64,000 bases of DNA from Lewinellaceae bacterium (lineage in GTDB: Bacteria; Bacteroidota; Bacteroidia; Chitinophagales; Saprospiraceae), in contig JACJYD010000001.1 of NCBI GenBank assembly GCA_020636275.1, positions 1,874,001 to 1,938,000 of the forward strand. Reading direction: 5' to 3'. The stretch's first letter is position 1. Each line of letters starts with the position of its first letter. Shown here piece after piece: positions 43,476-50,632 of the stretch. The translations under genes and the position numbers were made by a program. A model generated the notes under the pieces. That model had not been told where the DNA came from. It made no database searches and saw only the letters and a list, made by a program, of their open reading frames with translations.

Positions 43476-44036
43476 ATGTGGATATCTCTGGACCATTTAA
43501 ACTTAAGATCAATGAATGCTCAATCCAATGTCCAGGATCTCAAAAACAGCAGATACCTATTATATAAGGTCGAGGAAGAAAGGGTTCAATTTGATGCTTC
43601 GGTTCATCACCAAATAAGTGTATTCGGTGAAATGCCCCAACCGGCTGAAGAAGTTAAAAATTTCCCGGTCCCGGGGCAGCATATTTCTTTCGTCGCACGA
43701 ATCAGGGAGTTGCTCGAATCGAACATGGACGATGAAACCTACGGTATAGATCAACTTTGCAGGGATGCCGGGGCAAGTCGTTCCCAAATACACAATAAGC
43801 TCAAGAAATGGACTGGACTTTCAACCGCCTTCTTTATCCGTTCCATCAAACTGGAAAGAGCTAAATACCTTCTGGTACAGACCGACCTGAATATTTCCCA
43901 AGTGGCTTATGAGGTAGGATTCCAGGACCCCAGCTATTTCACCCGCGTTTTTGATGAAAGTTTCGGCATCTGCCCGAAAAACTTTCGTAAGCGCTGGCAG
44001 CAGGCCCGTCCCACCCATTTCAAAATGCAGCTTTAA
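43476..44036 (+). CDS. AraC-family transcriptional regulator
   Basis: A 186-residue protein. The C-terminal half (about 75-178) is an AraC-type double helix-turn-helix: YGIDQLCRDAGASRSQIHNK is the first helix-turn-helix and ISQVAYEVGFQDPSYFTRVF the second, ending in CPKNFRKRW. The N-terminal 70 residues do not form a full sugar-binding cupin, so this is a short regulator. Met at 43512 is an alternative start. Its promoter has four copies of the motif found before eight other units, which makes it the best candidate to bind them. It is 11 bp ahead of the MFS gene. Confidence 0.88.
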   Translation: MWISLDHLNLRSMNAQSNVQDLKNSRYLLYKVEEERVQFDASVHHQISVFGEMPQPAEEVKNFPVPGQHISFVARIRELLESNMDDETYGIDQLCRDAGASRSQIHNKLKKWTGLSTAFFIRSIKLERAKYLLVQTDLNISQVAYEVGFQDPSYFTRVFDESFGICPKNFRKRWQQARPTHFKMQL

Positions 44037-44047
44037 AAATCAGAACA

Positions 44048-45319
44048 ATGAACAATGCTCTTCAGCTCAATTTTTCCAGAAGCAGAACGATGACCATCAC
44101 AGCCGGCATTGCCGGAAATATTCTGGAATGGTACGATTTCGCAATCTATGGATTCTTTGCTCCGGTGTTGGGTCAATTATTCTTTCCGTCCGATGACCCG
44201 ACAACTTCTCTGATCGCATCTTTCGGAGCATTTGCCGCCGGCTTCCTGATGCGCCCTGTTGGTGGAGCCCTTTTTGGATACATCGGCGACCGGATCGGGC
44301 GAAAACGCGCCCTTAATCTATCCGTACTCCTGATGGCCGTCCCCACCTTCCTGATCGGTCTGATGCCGACCCACGCTCAGATGGGTGTGGCCGCTGCGGT
44401 TATTCTCGTACTGCTGCGTATGCTGCAAGGATTATCGGTAGGGGGGGAATACACCAGCTCCATCGTCTATCTCGCTGAAAGTGCGCCGGAGGGGAAACGC
44501 GGCCTGTTTACCAGCGCCTCCCTGATGGGGGCTATCGGCGGCATACTGTTGGGGTCGTTTTTGGGTTCGCTAATTACGGGTATGCTGACGGAGGCCCAAC
44601 TGCAGAGCTGGGGATGGCGTATTCCATTCCTCCTTGGTATCCTGCTGGCCGGCGTTGGGTTCCTCATCCGTCGCCACATGCCAGAGACCATATCCGAGCA
44701 GGAAAAAACGGAGAACCCTTTGCAAACACTTCGTCGCAACTGGGTCCAGGTAGTTAAGGTAAGTGGGCTGAACCTGCTTTCCGCAGTCTTTTTTTATGCC
44801 TTGTTCGTATTCGTGGTGACCTGGCTGGTCGACTATGTAGAGGAACCACGTACGGTGGCTTTGCGCTTAAATTCTGAGAGTCTCCTGATATTTATGGTCG
44901 CCATCCTGTTTTTCGCACACATGTCCGATCGCATCGGTCGCAAACGACTGATCATTCCTGGGGCCATAGCCATCATCTTGTTCAGCTACCCTCTCTTCAT
45001 GCTGATGCATCACCCCAATGAGACAATGGTCATGGCCGGAGAGATCGGACTGGCTATTATAGCTGCGGCATATATGGCGCCGATCCCGGCTGCGCTGACT
45101 GAAATGTTTCCCCGGAACATTCGTGTAAGTGCCGTTAGCGTTGGCTACAACCTGGCCTATGCCATTTTCGGTGGCACCGTGCCCATGGTCGCGGTTTGGC
45201 TGATCAAAAAGGAGCACGACGATCTGGCCTTTGTCTGGTATATCATCGGCGCCGGGGTAGTTTCCCTGCTCGTTGCTTTGACCCTGCATCGTCAGATCAA
45301 AAACCAAATGCCGGATTGA
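44048..45319 (+). CDS. MFS transporter of the metabolite:H+ symporter (MHS) type
   Basis: A 423-residue permease with about 12 helices. The early segment GNILEWYDFAIYGFFAPVLG, followed by GALFGYIGDRIGRKRALNLS, is typical of the MHS subfamily (ProP, KgtP, ShiA), which takes up compatible solutes, dicarboxylates or aromatic acids with protons. SVGGEYTSSIVYLAESAPEG also fits. A second Met at MTITAGIAGN is a possible start. It is the second gene of the regulator unit; its substrate may be the signal for the regulon (inference). Confidence 0.88.
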   Translation: MNNALQLNFSRSRTMTITAGIAGNILEWYDFAIYGFFAPVLGQLFFPSDDPTTSLIASFGAFAAGFLMRPVGGALFGYIGDRIGRKRALNLSVLLMAVPTFLIGLMPTHAQMGVAAAVILVLLRMLQGLSVGGEYTSSIVYLAESAPEGKRGLFTSASLMGAIGGILLGSFLGSLITGMLTEAQLQSWGWRIPFLLGILLAGVGFLIRRHMPETISEQEKTENPLQTLRRNWVQVVKVSGLNLLSAVFFYALFVFVVTWLVDYVEEPRTVALRLNSESLLIFMVAILFFAHMSDRIGRKRLIIPGAIAIILFSYPLFMLMHHPNETMVMAGEIGLAIIAAAYMAPIPAALTEMFPRNIRVSAVSVGYNLAYAIFGGTVPMVAVWLIKKEHDDLAFVWYIIGAGVVSLLVALTLHRQIKNQMPD

Positions 45320-45332
45320 TCACCAATGCTGT

Positions 45333-45396
45333 AAACAATAGTCCGGTTTTTTGAAACAATAGTCCAAAACTGCCGACTGGATACCCCGGATCTTCG
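45333..45396 (+). promoter_or_regulatory. Regulon promoter of the secretin unit
   Basis: AAACAATAGT at 45333 and 45354, then 29 bp, then TTCG (45393-45396) in GATCTTCG. This is the 64-bp module, followed by a leader of about 110 nt. Confidence 0.75.
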
Positions 45397-45509
45397 TCAT
45401 TGACAATATCGCAGTCCCGGAAAGGCAGTCGAATATTTTCAATGGAGAGAGGCGCCTGCAAAAAGGCGCCCCGGTCCATTACATTTTACAAATCAATGAT
45501 ACTTTAGAC

Positions 45510-46604
45510 ATGAAACGGAAACACCTTTTTTGGGGCTTAGTCCTAATATTCACTTGGTTTATACTACCAGGAGGCTTAGGCGCCCAACGCGTCGTTCAGG
45601 AATACAAGATCAAGAACCTGATCTCCGACGTGGTTCTCGATAAATTCCAGCAGATCAATCAAAGTGTTGAAATTATTAATCATAAGGAAGGCAACAGGCT
45701 TATTTTGGTAGGAGACTCCCTCGACGTCGCTGTAGCCCTGGAACAGCTGGAAATGCTGGATGTCAGACAGATGATGGTTACCATAGAATTTATGCTGGTG
45801 GAATATTTCCACGAACACAATTACGAATGGGGCATCGATATTGCAACCGGAACGACAGGCAATTTCGGATCGGTCAATTACTCCCCTGGAGTACAAGGCT
45901 CGACCCTGTCTTTCTTATACAATGCGGTGACCAAACTGACGCCTTCTTTCCAAATGAATCTACAGGCGCTGGTGAGCAACGATAAAGCCAAGGTACTGAC
46001 CAACCCGCACCTGGTTGTGGAAAGCGGCGTTCAGGCCAGCCTTAACATTCAGGACCGCAGGACGATCGTCCTGGAAACGGCAACGATCAACGGAGTGACT
46101 ACTACCCTGCAGACCATTGAAGCAGGTATTAGTCTGAATATCATGCCGATACCGACACACGATTCCCTGATCCATCTAAGTATCAATGGGGTGATCTCCG
46201 AGTTCTTACCATTCTCAAATTCCGGAGAATTCATTGTCGAGGAAAACAATATTACAACACAGGTTGACGTGCGCGACGGCCATACCCTGATCCTGGGCGG
46301 ATTGATACTGGAAGAAACCAATACGGTAGAAGGAGGCGTCCCGGTTCTTAAGGATATTCCACTGCTCGGACTTCTGTTTAAGAACAGACGGGAGATCAAA
46401 AATTACGTAGAACGGGTCATGTATATCACACCCTATCTCCACCCGATAGAAGATATCGGCCGGTACGAAGACCTGCGCAAATTAACTCCGCTGGAAAATG
46501 AGGTGCAAACGATCATCGAACAGGATCCGGAATTCCTGAAATATGAGAACACCCAAAAAAGCATGCGCCGGAATCGCAGGGAAGCCAGAAAGAAAAATAA
46601 ATAA
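45510..46604 (+). CDS. Small secretin (type II/III secretion outer-membrane channel family)
   Basis: A 364-residue protein with signal peptide (about 1-25), one N-type periplasmic domain (about 28-90, DKFQQINQSVEIINHKEGNR) and a secretin core (about 95-310). The core shows QMNLQALVSNDKAKVLTNPH, the strand DVRDGHTLILGGLILEETN, and the signature VPVLKDIPLLGLLFKNRREI. A basic tail (SMRRNRREARKKNK) closes it. Secretins form large outer-membrane rings that release folded proteins or filaments. No ATPase, pseudopilin or inner-membrane platform gene is nearby. It is 37 bp from a lipoprotein gene and starts a regulon unit. Confidence 0.88.
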   Translation: MKRKHLFWGLVLIFTWFILPGGLGAQRVVQEYKIKNLISDVVLDKFQQINQSVEIINHKEGNRLILVGDSLDVAVALEQLEMLDVRQMMVTIEFMLVEYFHEHNYEWGIDIATGTTGNFGSVNYSPGVQGSTLSFLYNAVTKLTPSFQMNLQALVSNDKAKVLTNPHLVVESGVQASLNIQDRRTIVLETATINGVTTTLQTIEAGISLNIMPIPTHDSLIHLSINGVISEFLPFSNSGEFIVEENNITTQVDVRDGHTLILGGLILEETNTVEGGVPVLKDIPLLGLLFKNRREIKNYVERVMYITPYLHPIEDIGRYEDLRKLTPLENEVQTIIEQDPEFLKYENTQKSMRRNRREARKKNK

Positions 46605-46641
46605 TCGCTATTCGAAACGGGTCCACGCTAAATTTAAGAAA

Positions 46642-47334
46642 ATGAAAAAAAGAAAGATAGAACTGGTATTAGTGGCATGCTTAATCCTGCTCTTTGGATG
46701 CAAAAAAGTCACTTTCCTCCCGATCCAGGGAGATGTAGAAGGATACATAACGGATAACAATGGGCAACCGGTGAGTGGAGCAACCGTGTCCGCCACCTTT
46801 GAAGCTCCGACACAGTACGGACCGGCAGAAGATCAAAATAAGTCTACTACAACGGATTCTGACGGCTATTATCACCTGAAGGATCTATGGGATGAAATCC
46901 TGTTGCATGTCGATCATTCCAGCCTGGAGCCGGCCACGACCCTGATTAAGCTGAGTGGCAAGGAACGGTTTCTACAGGTTGATTTGGCTTTAAACGGTAG
47001 CCCTACGATCAGCAGGGTCACTTTCGAAAAGACCATCCTGTCGATTGACTCCCTTCTTCAAGATTCCATTCTTTTTGAGGTGGAAGTTGAAGATAGCTAT
47101 AACAATCAATTTGGGGATTACCAGTGCAATCTCAAGCTTGAAGATAGTGCCGGAAACACTCGCCGGATCGTATCTGCCACGGTTAAGGAGCAAAGCCTAA
47201 AGCGGGTGTTGCTGGCAGGGGTAGTCACGGCAGGGAAACTACAGGCAGGTAGTTACCTGGTGAATGCGGAGGTCATAGATCCAGACGGCAATTCACATCT
47301 GGCACCGTCAGTGGAAATAATAAGCATAGAATAA
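46642..47334 (+). CDS. Lipoprotein with carboxypeptidase-like regulatory domain
   Basis: A 230-residue lipoprotein starting at MKKRKIELVLVACLILLFGC, whose Cys is the lipobox residue; the in-frame ATG upstream lies inside the secretin gene and would bury the signal. Residues 30-110 form a carboxypeptidase-regulatory-like beta-sandwich (VEGYITDNNGQPVSGATVSA, then DSDGYYHLKDL). The rest is a second Ig-like domain (TFEKTILSIDSLLQ and on). It shares a transcript with the secretin, so it may act as its pilot or accessory lipoprotein, though no pilotin family match is claimed. Confidence 0.75.
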   Translation: MKKRKIELVLVACLILLFGCKKVTFLPIQGDVEGYITDNNGQPVSGATVSATFEAPTQYGPAEDQNKSTTTDSDGYYHLKDLWDEILLHVDHSSLEPATTLIKLSGKERFLQVDLALNGSPTISRVTFEKTILSIDSLLQDSILFEVEVEDSYNNQFGDYQCNLKLEDSAGNTRRIVSATVKEQSLKRVLLAGVVTAGKLQAGSYLVNAEVIDPDGNSHLAPSVEIISIE

Positions 47335-47342
47335 CCGGACAT

Positions 47343-47399
47343 AAAACTTGGCGGAGTGGGCTGTAGCGCACGGCGCTACAGCCCACTCCGCCAAGTTTT
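47343..47399 (+). terminator. Strong hairpin terminator of secretin unit
   Basis: AAACTTGGCGGAGTGGGCTG and its complement form a stem of more than 20 bp, ending in TTTTATT. Confidence 0.9.
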
Positions 47400-47479
47400 A
47401 TTGAATCTTTAGTATCATTGATTTTAGCAGGGTCTGGCGCTTGGCTGTCCGCCCTGCCTTTTTATTTCCGGGCCCGGCA

Positions 47480-47543
47480 AAACAATAGTCCAAAAAATTG
47501 AAACAATAGTCAAAATTCACCTTCCCGACTCGCCCTATCTTTG
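47480..47543 (+). promoter_or_regulatory. Regulon promoter of the 47.6-50.3 kb unit
   Basis: AAACAATAGT at 47480 and 47501, 29 bp, then a perfect TATCTTTG (TTTG 47540-47543). The transcription start implied by this box rules out the ATG at 47545 as the start of the next gene. Confidence 0.8.
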
Positions 47544-47601
47544 CATGGAGTACTACTGGATGATTCAATTGTCAATCCTGAAGAACATAAAATCACAAAA
47601 A

Positions 47602-48066
47602 ATGAAAAAATCACCCAATAGAATGCATGCGGATATCCGGTTTCGGGGGCTTCTTTGTTTAATGACTCTGTTTTCTTTCCTTGGCTCCATATTGGCACAG
47701 GCAAATTACCATTCACTCATCACCGACGGGGAGGTGCAAACCGTGAACGCCGCCGGGGAACAATACATTGATTATTTCATTCCTGAAAAACCGGATTTCG
47801 ACCAGTTGATCCTGGAGGCGGTGGGTGCTGACGGCGGCTGGATCGAATACCAGTACTACGACCATTTCAAATCGGTGCGTTCCAAACGCGTCAATGGTGG
47901 AGAGGGAGCTATGGTCACGGCTACTTATCTGGTTGGATTGGGCCGCAGCATACCGCCTGGATCCATTCTTCGGTTCGTCATCGGCAACCGCGGACATTGG
48001 GCAAAGTATGACCATTTGAACAATGGAGATGACGGCTATATCCGGTACAAGTGTATTAAAAACTGA
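47602..48066 (+). CDS. Small secreted protein related to the glycine-rich lectin proteins
   Basis: A 154-residue secreted protein from MKKSPNRMHADIRFRG, with signal peptide ending LGSILAQ. The ATG 19 codons upstream overlaps the -7 box and is rejected. The mature part (FDQLILEAVGADGGWIEYQY, GGEGAMVTATYLVGLGRSIP and PGSILRFVIGNRG) matches the beta-sandwich start of the large glycine-rich proteins of this region (for example LRIEVRGADGGSR, PPGSTVRMIIGKSG at 60.5 kb), but the poly-glycine and ricin parts are absent. Function unknown; possibly a minor partner or inhibitor of the large forms. Confidence 0.75.
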   Translation: MKKSPNRMHADIRFRGLLCLMTLFSFLGSILAQANYHSLITDGEVQTVNAAGEQYIDYFIPEKPDFDQLILEAVGADGGWIEYQYYDHFKSVRSKRVNGGEGAMVTATYLVGLGRSIPPGSILRFVIGNRGHWAKYDHLNNGDDGYIRYKCIKN

Positions 48067-48093
48067 ACGACAAAACCTAAATTGTGATATCCA

Positions 48094-48897
48094 ATGAACG
48101 AGTATTCCATTCACGGGGGTAAGAGGGGAAATGATCGTCTCGCGATCCTCTCCCAAACGGTAGGAGCCACTACTGGTGAGTTCCTGGATCGCTATACTTC
48201 TTCCTTCTTTGGCGATTGCCTGGACCTGGGATGCGGTGGTGGAACCGTAACGCTGCAGATCGCCGACCGCGTTCAGCATACCGGCACGGTAACCGGCCTG
48301 GATATCGACCCGGTAAATGTCGCCCTGGCCCGGAAAACGGCTCATGATCGGCAAATGGAAAATGTTCAATTTGAGCGTTTCAACGCCTACGATCTTGCCG
48401 ATGTCGACCGGTATCATGTTGTTTATTCCCGCTTCCTGCTGTCCCATCTCAACAAACCTTCCCAGGTATTGGCCAATGTATACAAGGGGCTCGTTCCCGG
48501 CGGCAGGTTATTGCTGGAGGACACCGATTTCTCGGGTCATTTTTGCTTTCCGGCCTGCCCGGCTTTTCACGCCTATGTACACTTGTACCAGAAATTGCTG
48601 TATACCCGGGGAGCGGATGCCAATATCGGCCAAAGACTGTATCAATTGTTACAGCAAGCCGGCTTTCAGGAAATATCTGTCCAGGTCGTTCAACCCGTTC
48701 ATACAGGTGGAAAAGGCAAGCTGATGGCAGAAATTACCATGGAGGGCATTTCAAATGCCCTTTTACAGGAAGGACTGACCAACAGGGATGTGATCCAACA
48801 AATCGTTCAGGAACTGAAGGCATTCAGGGCCGATAAGAATACAGTGATGAGCCTGCCCAGGATCTTTCAGGTGTCAGCTGTTAAACCAAAACAATAA
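48094..48897 (+). CDS. SAM-dependent class I methyltransferase
   Basis: A 267-residue cytoplasmic protein with the class I fold. Motif I is LDLGCGGGTVTL, the acidic residue for the ribose is LDIDPVNVALAR, and motif II/III includes ERFNAYDLADVDRYHVVYSR and LVPGGRLLLEDTDF. The C-terminal region (QLLQQAGFQEISVQVVQPVH) is common in small-molecule methyltransferases. Substrate unknown. It is 27 bp after the small secreted protein and 3 bp before the DUF3472 gene, so the three are one transcript. Confidence 0.85.
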   Translation: MNEYSIHGGKRGNDRLAILSQTVGATTGEFLDRYTSSFFGDCLDLGCGGGTVTLQIADRVQHTGTVTGLDIDPVNVALARKTAHDRQMENVQFERFNAYDLADVDRYHVVYSRFLLSHLNKPSQVLANVYKGLVPGGRLLLEDTDFSGHFCFPACPAFHAYVHLYQKLLYTRGADANIGQRLYQLLQQAGFQEISVQVVQPVHTGGKGKLMAEITMEGISNALLQEGLTNRDVIQQIVQELKAFRADKNTVMSLPRIFQVSAVKPKQ

Positions 48898-48900
48898 ATC

Positions 48901-50289
48901 ATGAATTTCAAACCAACTGTTTTCTTGCTTGCGTTGCTCTTTGTTTCCTTTTCGCTTGCTGCCCAGAACCGGGCTCCATCCCTGTACCTGAACTACCAGG
49001 ATCATGAACAGGGAGATATCATTATCAATACGCTGCGGGTTGCTTCTCCCTCCCCGCTGTACACCTACTACTGCGGGCTGTTGTGGAATGGCGGGCAGGA
49101 TGCCGGGGGGTACTGCGGCATGCAGGAACATCCTGAGGGGAGGAATTTCATCTATTCGCTTTGGGATCCGATCAGCTCAAATGATCCCATCGAAGCCGAT
49201 TATGCACATCCCGAAACGGAATTGGCCAATTTCGGAGGGGAAGGGACCGGGCTGCGGTCGCTGAACTTTGGCATCGGCTGGGAGACCGGTCAATGGTACT
49301 CCTTGGTCTCTCGTGCCTGGAGTACAGGCGACCAATACACCTACTTCGGGTATTGGGTCTTCGATCAGTCCAACCAGATCTGGCACCACCTGGTCACCAT
49401 GAAATATCCGGTCCCGGACCTGAAGTTCAACACGGGCACCAGTTCCTTTATCGAAGATTGGCTCGGTAACGGCCAGGAGGCGAGGACGATCCATCACCAA
49501 AACGGGTGGAAACGGAAAACGGCGGATAACAGCTGGATCCCATTCGACGAAACGTATTTCGACCGGGTGTATCCCGATGCCGGAACCGTAAACTACATCG
49601 AAAACTACGATGGGGGAGTGGTGGACAATGAATACTACTTCATGACCAGCGGCGGCACGACCATGCCCGTCACCAATGAGGACGATGTGTTGCTCTACCT
49701 GCCTGTGAATGCCACTGAACCGGGTTTTCCGACCGGTGAATTGGATTACCTCCTCCTGGATGAAGAAAACGACAACCTGATCATCAGCTGGGATGTAGTG
49801 GACTCCCTTTCGCCGCAGTATTCCTACCATCTCAGGATCTATGATAACGCCCAGTTGTCAGGATCCCCGCTCGTCGCCCTTGATGTTATCAAACCGCACT
49901 TCAGGAATGATACGGTGGACATCAGCAACCTGACTGACAGCCAGGAGTACTTCGTCCAGTTCTATACCACGGATATTTTTGATCACGAGTCAGCTGCCGA
50001 AGTAATTCCTTTTGTGAAAGGAGCCACCGTTGGGGTGGATCCCGAGGGATCGGATAGAGGCGTCTCGCTGTTTCCCAACCCTGTGGAGGATAAACTGAAC
50101 CTTCTGTTCGAGGAACCAATAAAAACGGCAGCCGTACAAATACTCACCCTGGATGGTCAGTTGGTCGGCCAAATAACGGTCGAAGACACTAAGGAAGCCA
50201 CCCTTTCCATTGATGCTCCAAGTGGATTGTATTTGTTGAAAGTGAGTTATGGAGCGAAGGAAAAAGTCTGGTGGTTTTTCAAGAAATGA
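48901..50289 (+). CDS. DUF3472 secreted protein with type A T9SS sorting domain
   Basis: A 462-residue secreted protein with signal peptide ending FSLAAQ. Residues 25-270 match DUF3472 (HEQGDIIINTLRVASPSPLY, GGYCGMQEHPEGRNFIYSLW, GEGTGLRSLNFGIGWETGQW), a family linked to carbohydrate- or glycan-related surface proteins, without a proven activity. A fibronectin-like domain follows (about 290-380). The end is a T9SS type A sorting domain (VSLFPNPVEDKLNLLFEE to GLYLLKVSYGAKEKVWWFFK), so it is exported by the type 9 system and probably anchored at the surface. Confidence 0.82.
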   Translation: MNFKPTVFLLALLFVSFSLAAQNRAPSLYLNYQDHEQGDIIINTLRVASPSPLYTYYCGLLWNGGQDAGGYCGMQEHPEGRNFIYSLWDPISSNDPIEADYAHPETELANFGGEGTGLRSLNFGIGWETGQWYSLVSRAWSTGDQYTYFGYWVFDQSNQIWHHLVTMKYPVPDLKFNTGTSSFIEDWLGNGQEARTIHHQNGWKRKTADNSWIPFDETYFDRVYPDAGTVNYIENYDGGVVDNEYYFMTSGGTTMPVTNEDDVLLYLPVNATEPGFPTGELDYLLLDEENDNLIISWDVVDSLSPQYSYHLRIYDNAQLSGSPLVALDVIKPHFRNDTVDISNLTDSQEYFVQFYTTDIFDHESAAEVIPFVKGATVGVDPEGSDRGVSLFPNPVEDKLNLLFEEPIKTAAVQILTLDGQLVGQITVEDTKEATLSIDAPSGLYLLKVSYGAKEKVWWFFKK

Positions 50290-50363
50290 TCGTTTGAATC
50301 CGTTCAGAAAACAGGAGTCATCCTGGATTTTGGAAATGAGCTCCATGAGGGAAAAAGGTAATT

Positions 50364-50463
50364 CACCGCAAAGGCGCAAAGGACGATAAGAGAGCTTGCG
50401 TAGCTCATAGAAAAAAACTGTAACTGACCATTACGTAAGGTCTCTTTGCGCCCATTGCGGTTC
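50364..50463. repeat. Dispersed ~100-bp inverted-repeat element, copy 5 (divergent)
   Basis: CACCGCAAAGGCGCAAAGGA at the left and TCTTTGCGCCCATTGCGGTT at the right. The arms differ more than in other copies. It sits in the 343-bp gap before the lipase-lectin gene, which otherwise holds only the regulon promoter. Confidence 0.75.
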
Positions 50464-50547
50464 AATTATTTAACTGCTTGATTTTGTGAACCTTAAAAAC
50501 TTTGAGAAAATCCGGGACGACTCATGTTTTTTCTCCTGATCCTTTTT

Positions 50548-50611
50548 GAACAATAGTCCAAGAAATCAAAACAATAGTGCGGTTACCCGAAAGCTATCCC
50601 CTGCACCTTTG
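50548..50611 (+). promoter_or_regulatory. Regulon promoter of the lipase-lectin unit
   Basis: GAACAATAGT at 50548, AAACAATAGT at 50569, 29 bp, then CACCTTTG (TTTG 50608-50611). The spacer CCAAGAAATC is shared with several other promoters of the set. Confidence 0.8.
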
Positions 50612-50632
50612 CAATAGAAAAAATCGAATAAG

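Noticed and set aside
46543..46641. ATG at 46543 as lipoprotein start
   Set aside because: It lies inside the secretin gene in another frame and would bury the clear lipoprotein signal that begins at 46642.
47545..47601. ATG at 47545 as start of the small secreted protein
   Set aside because: It is 2 bp after the -7 box and would precede the expected transcription start; the Met at 47602 gives a normal signal peptide.
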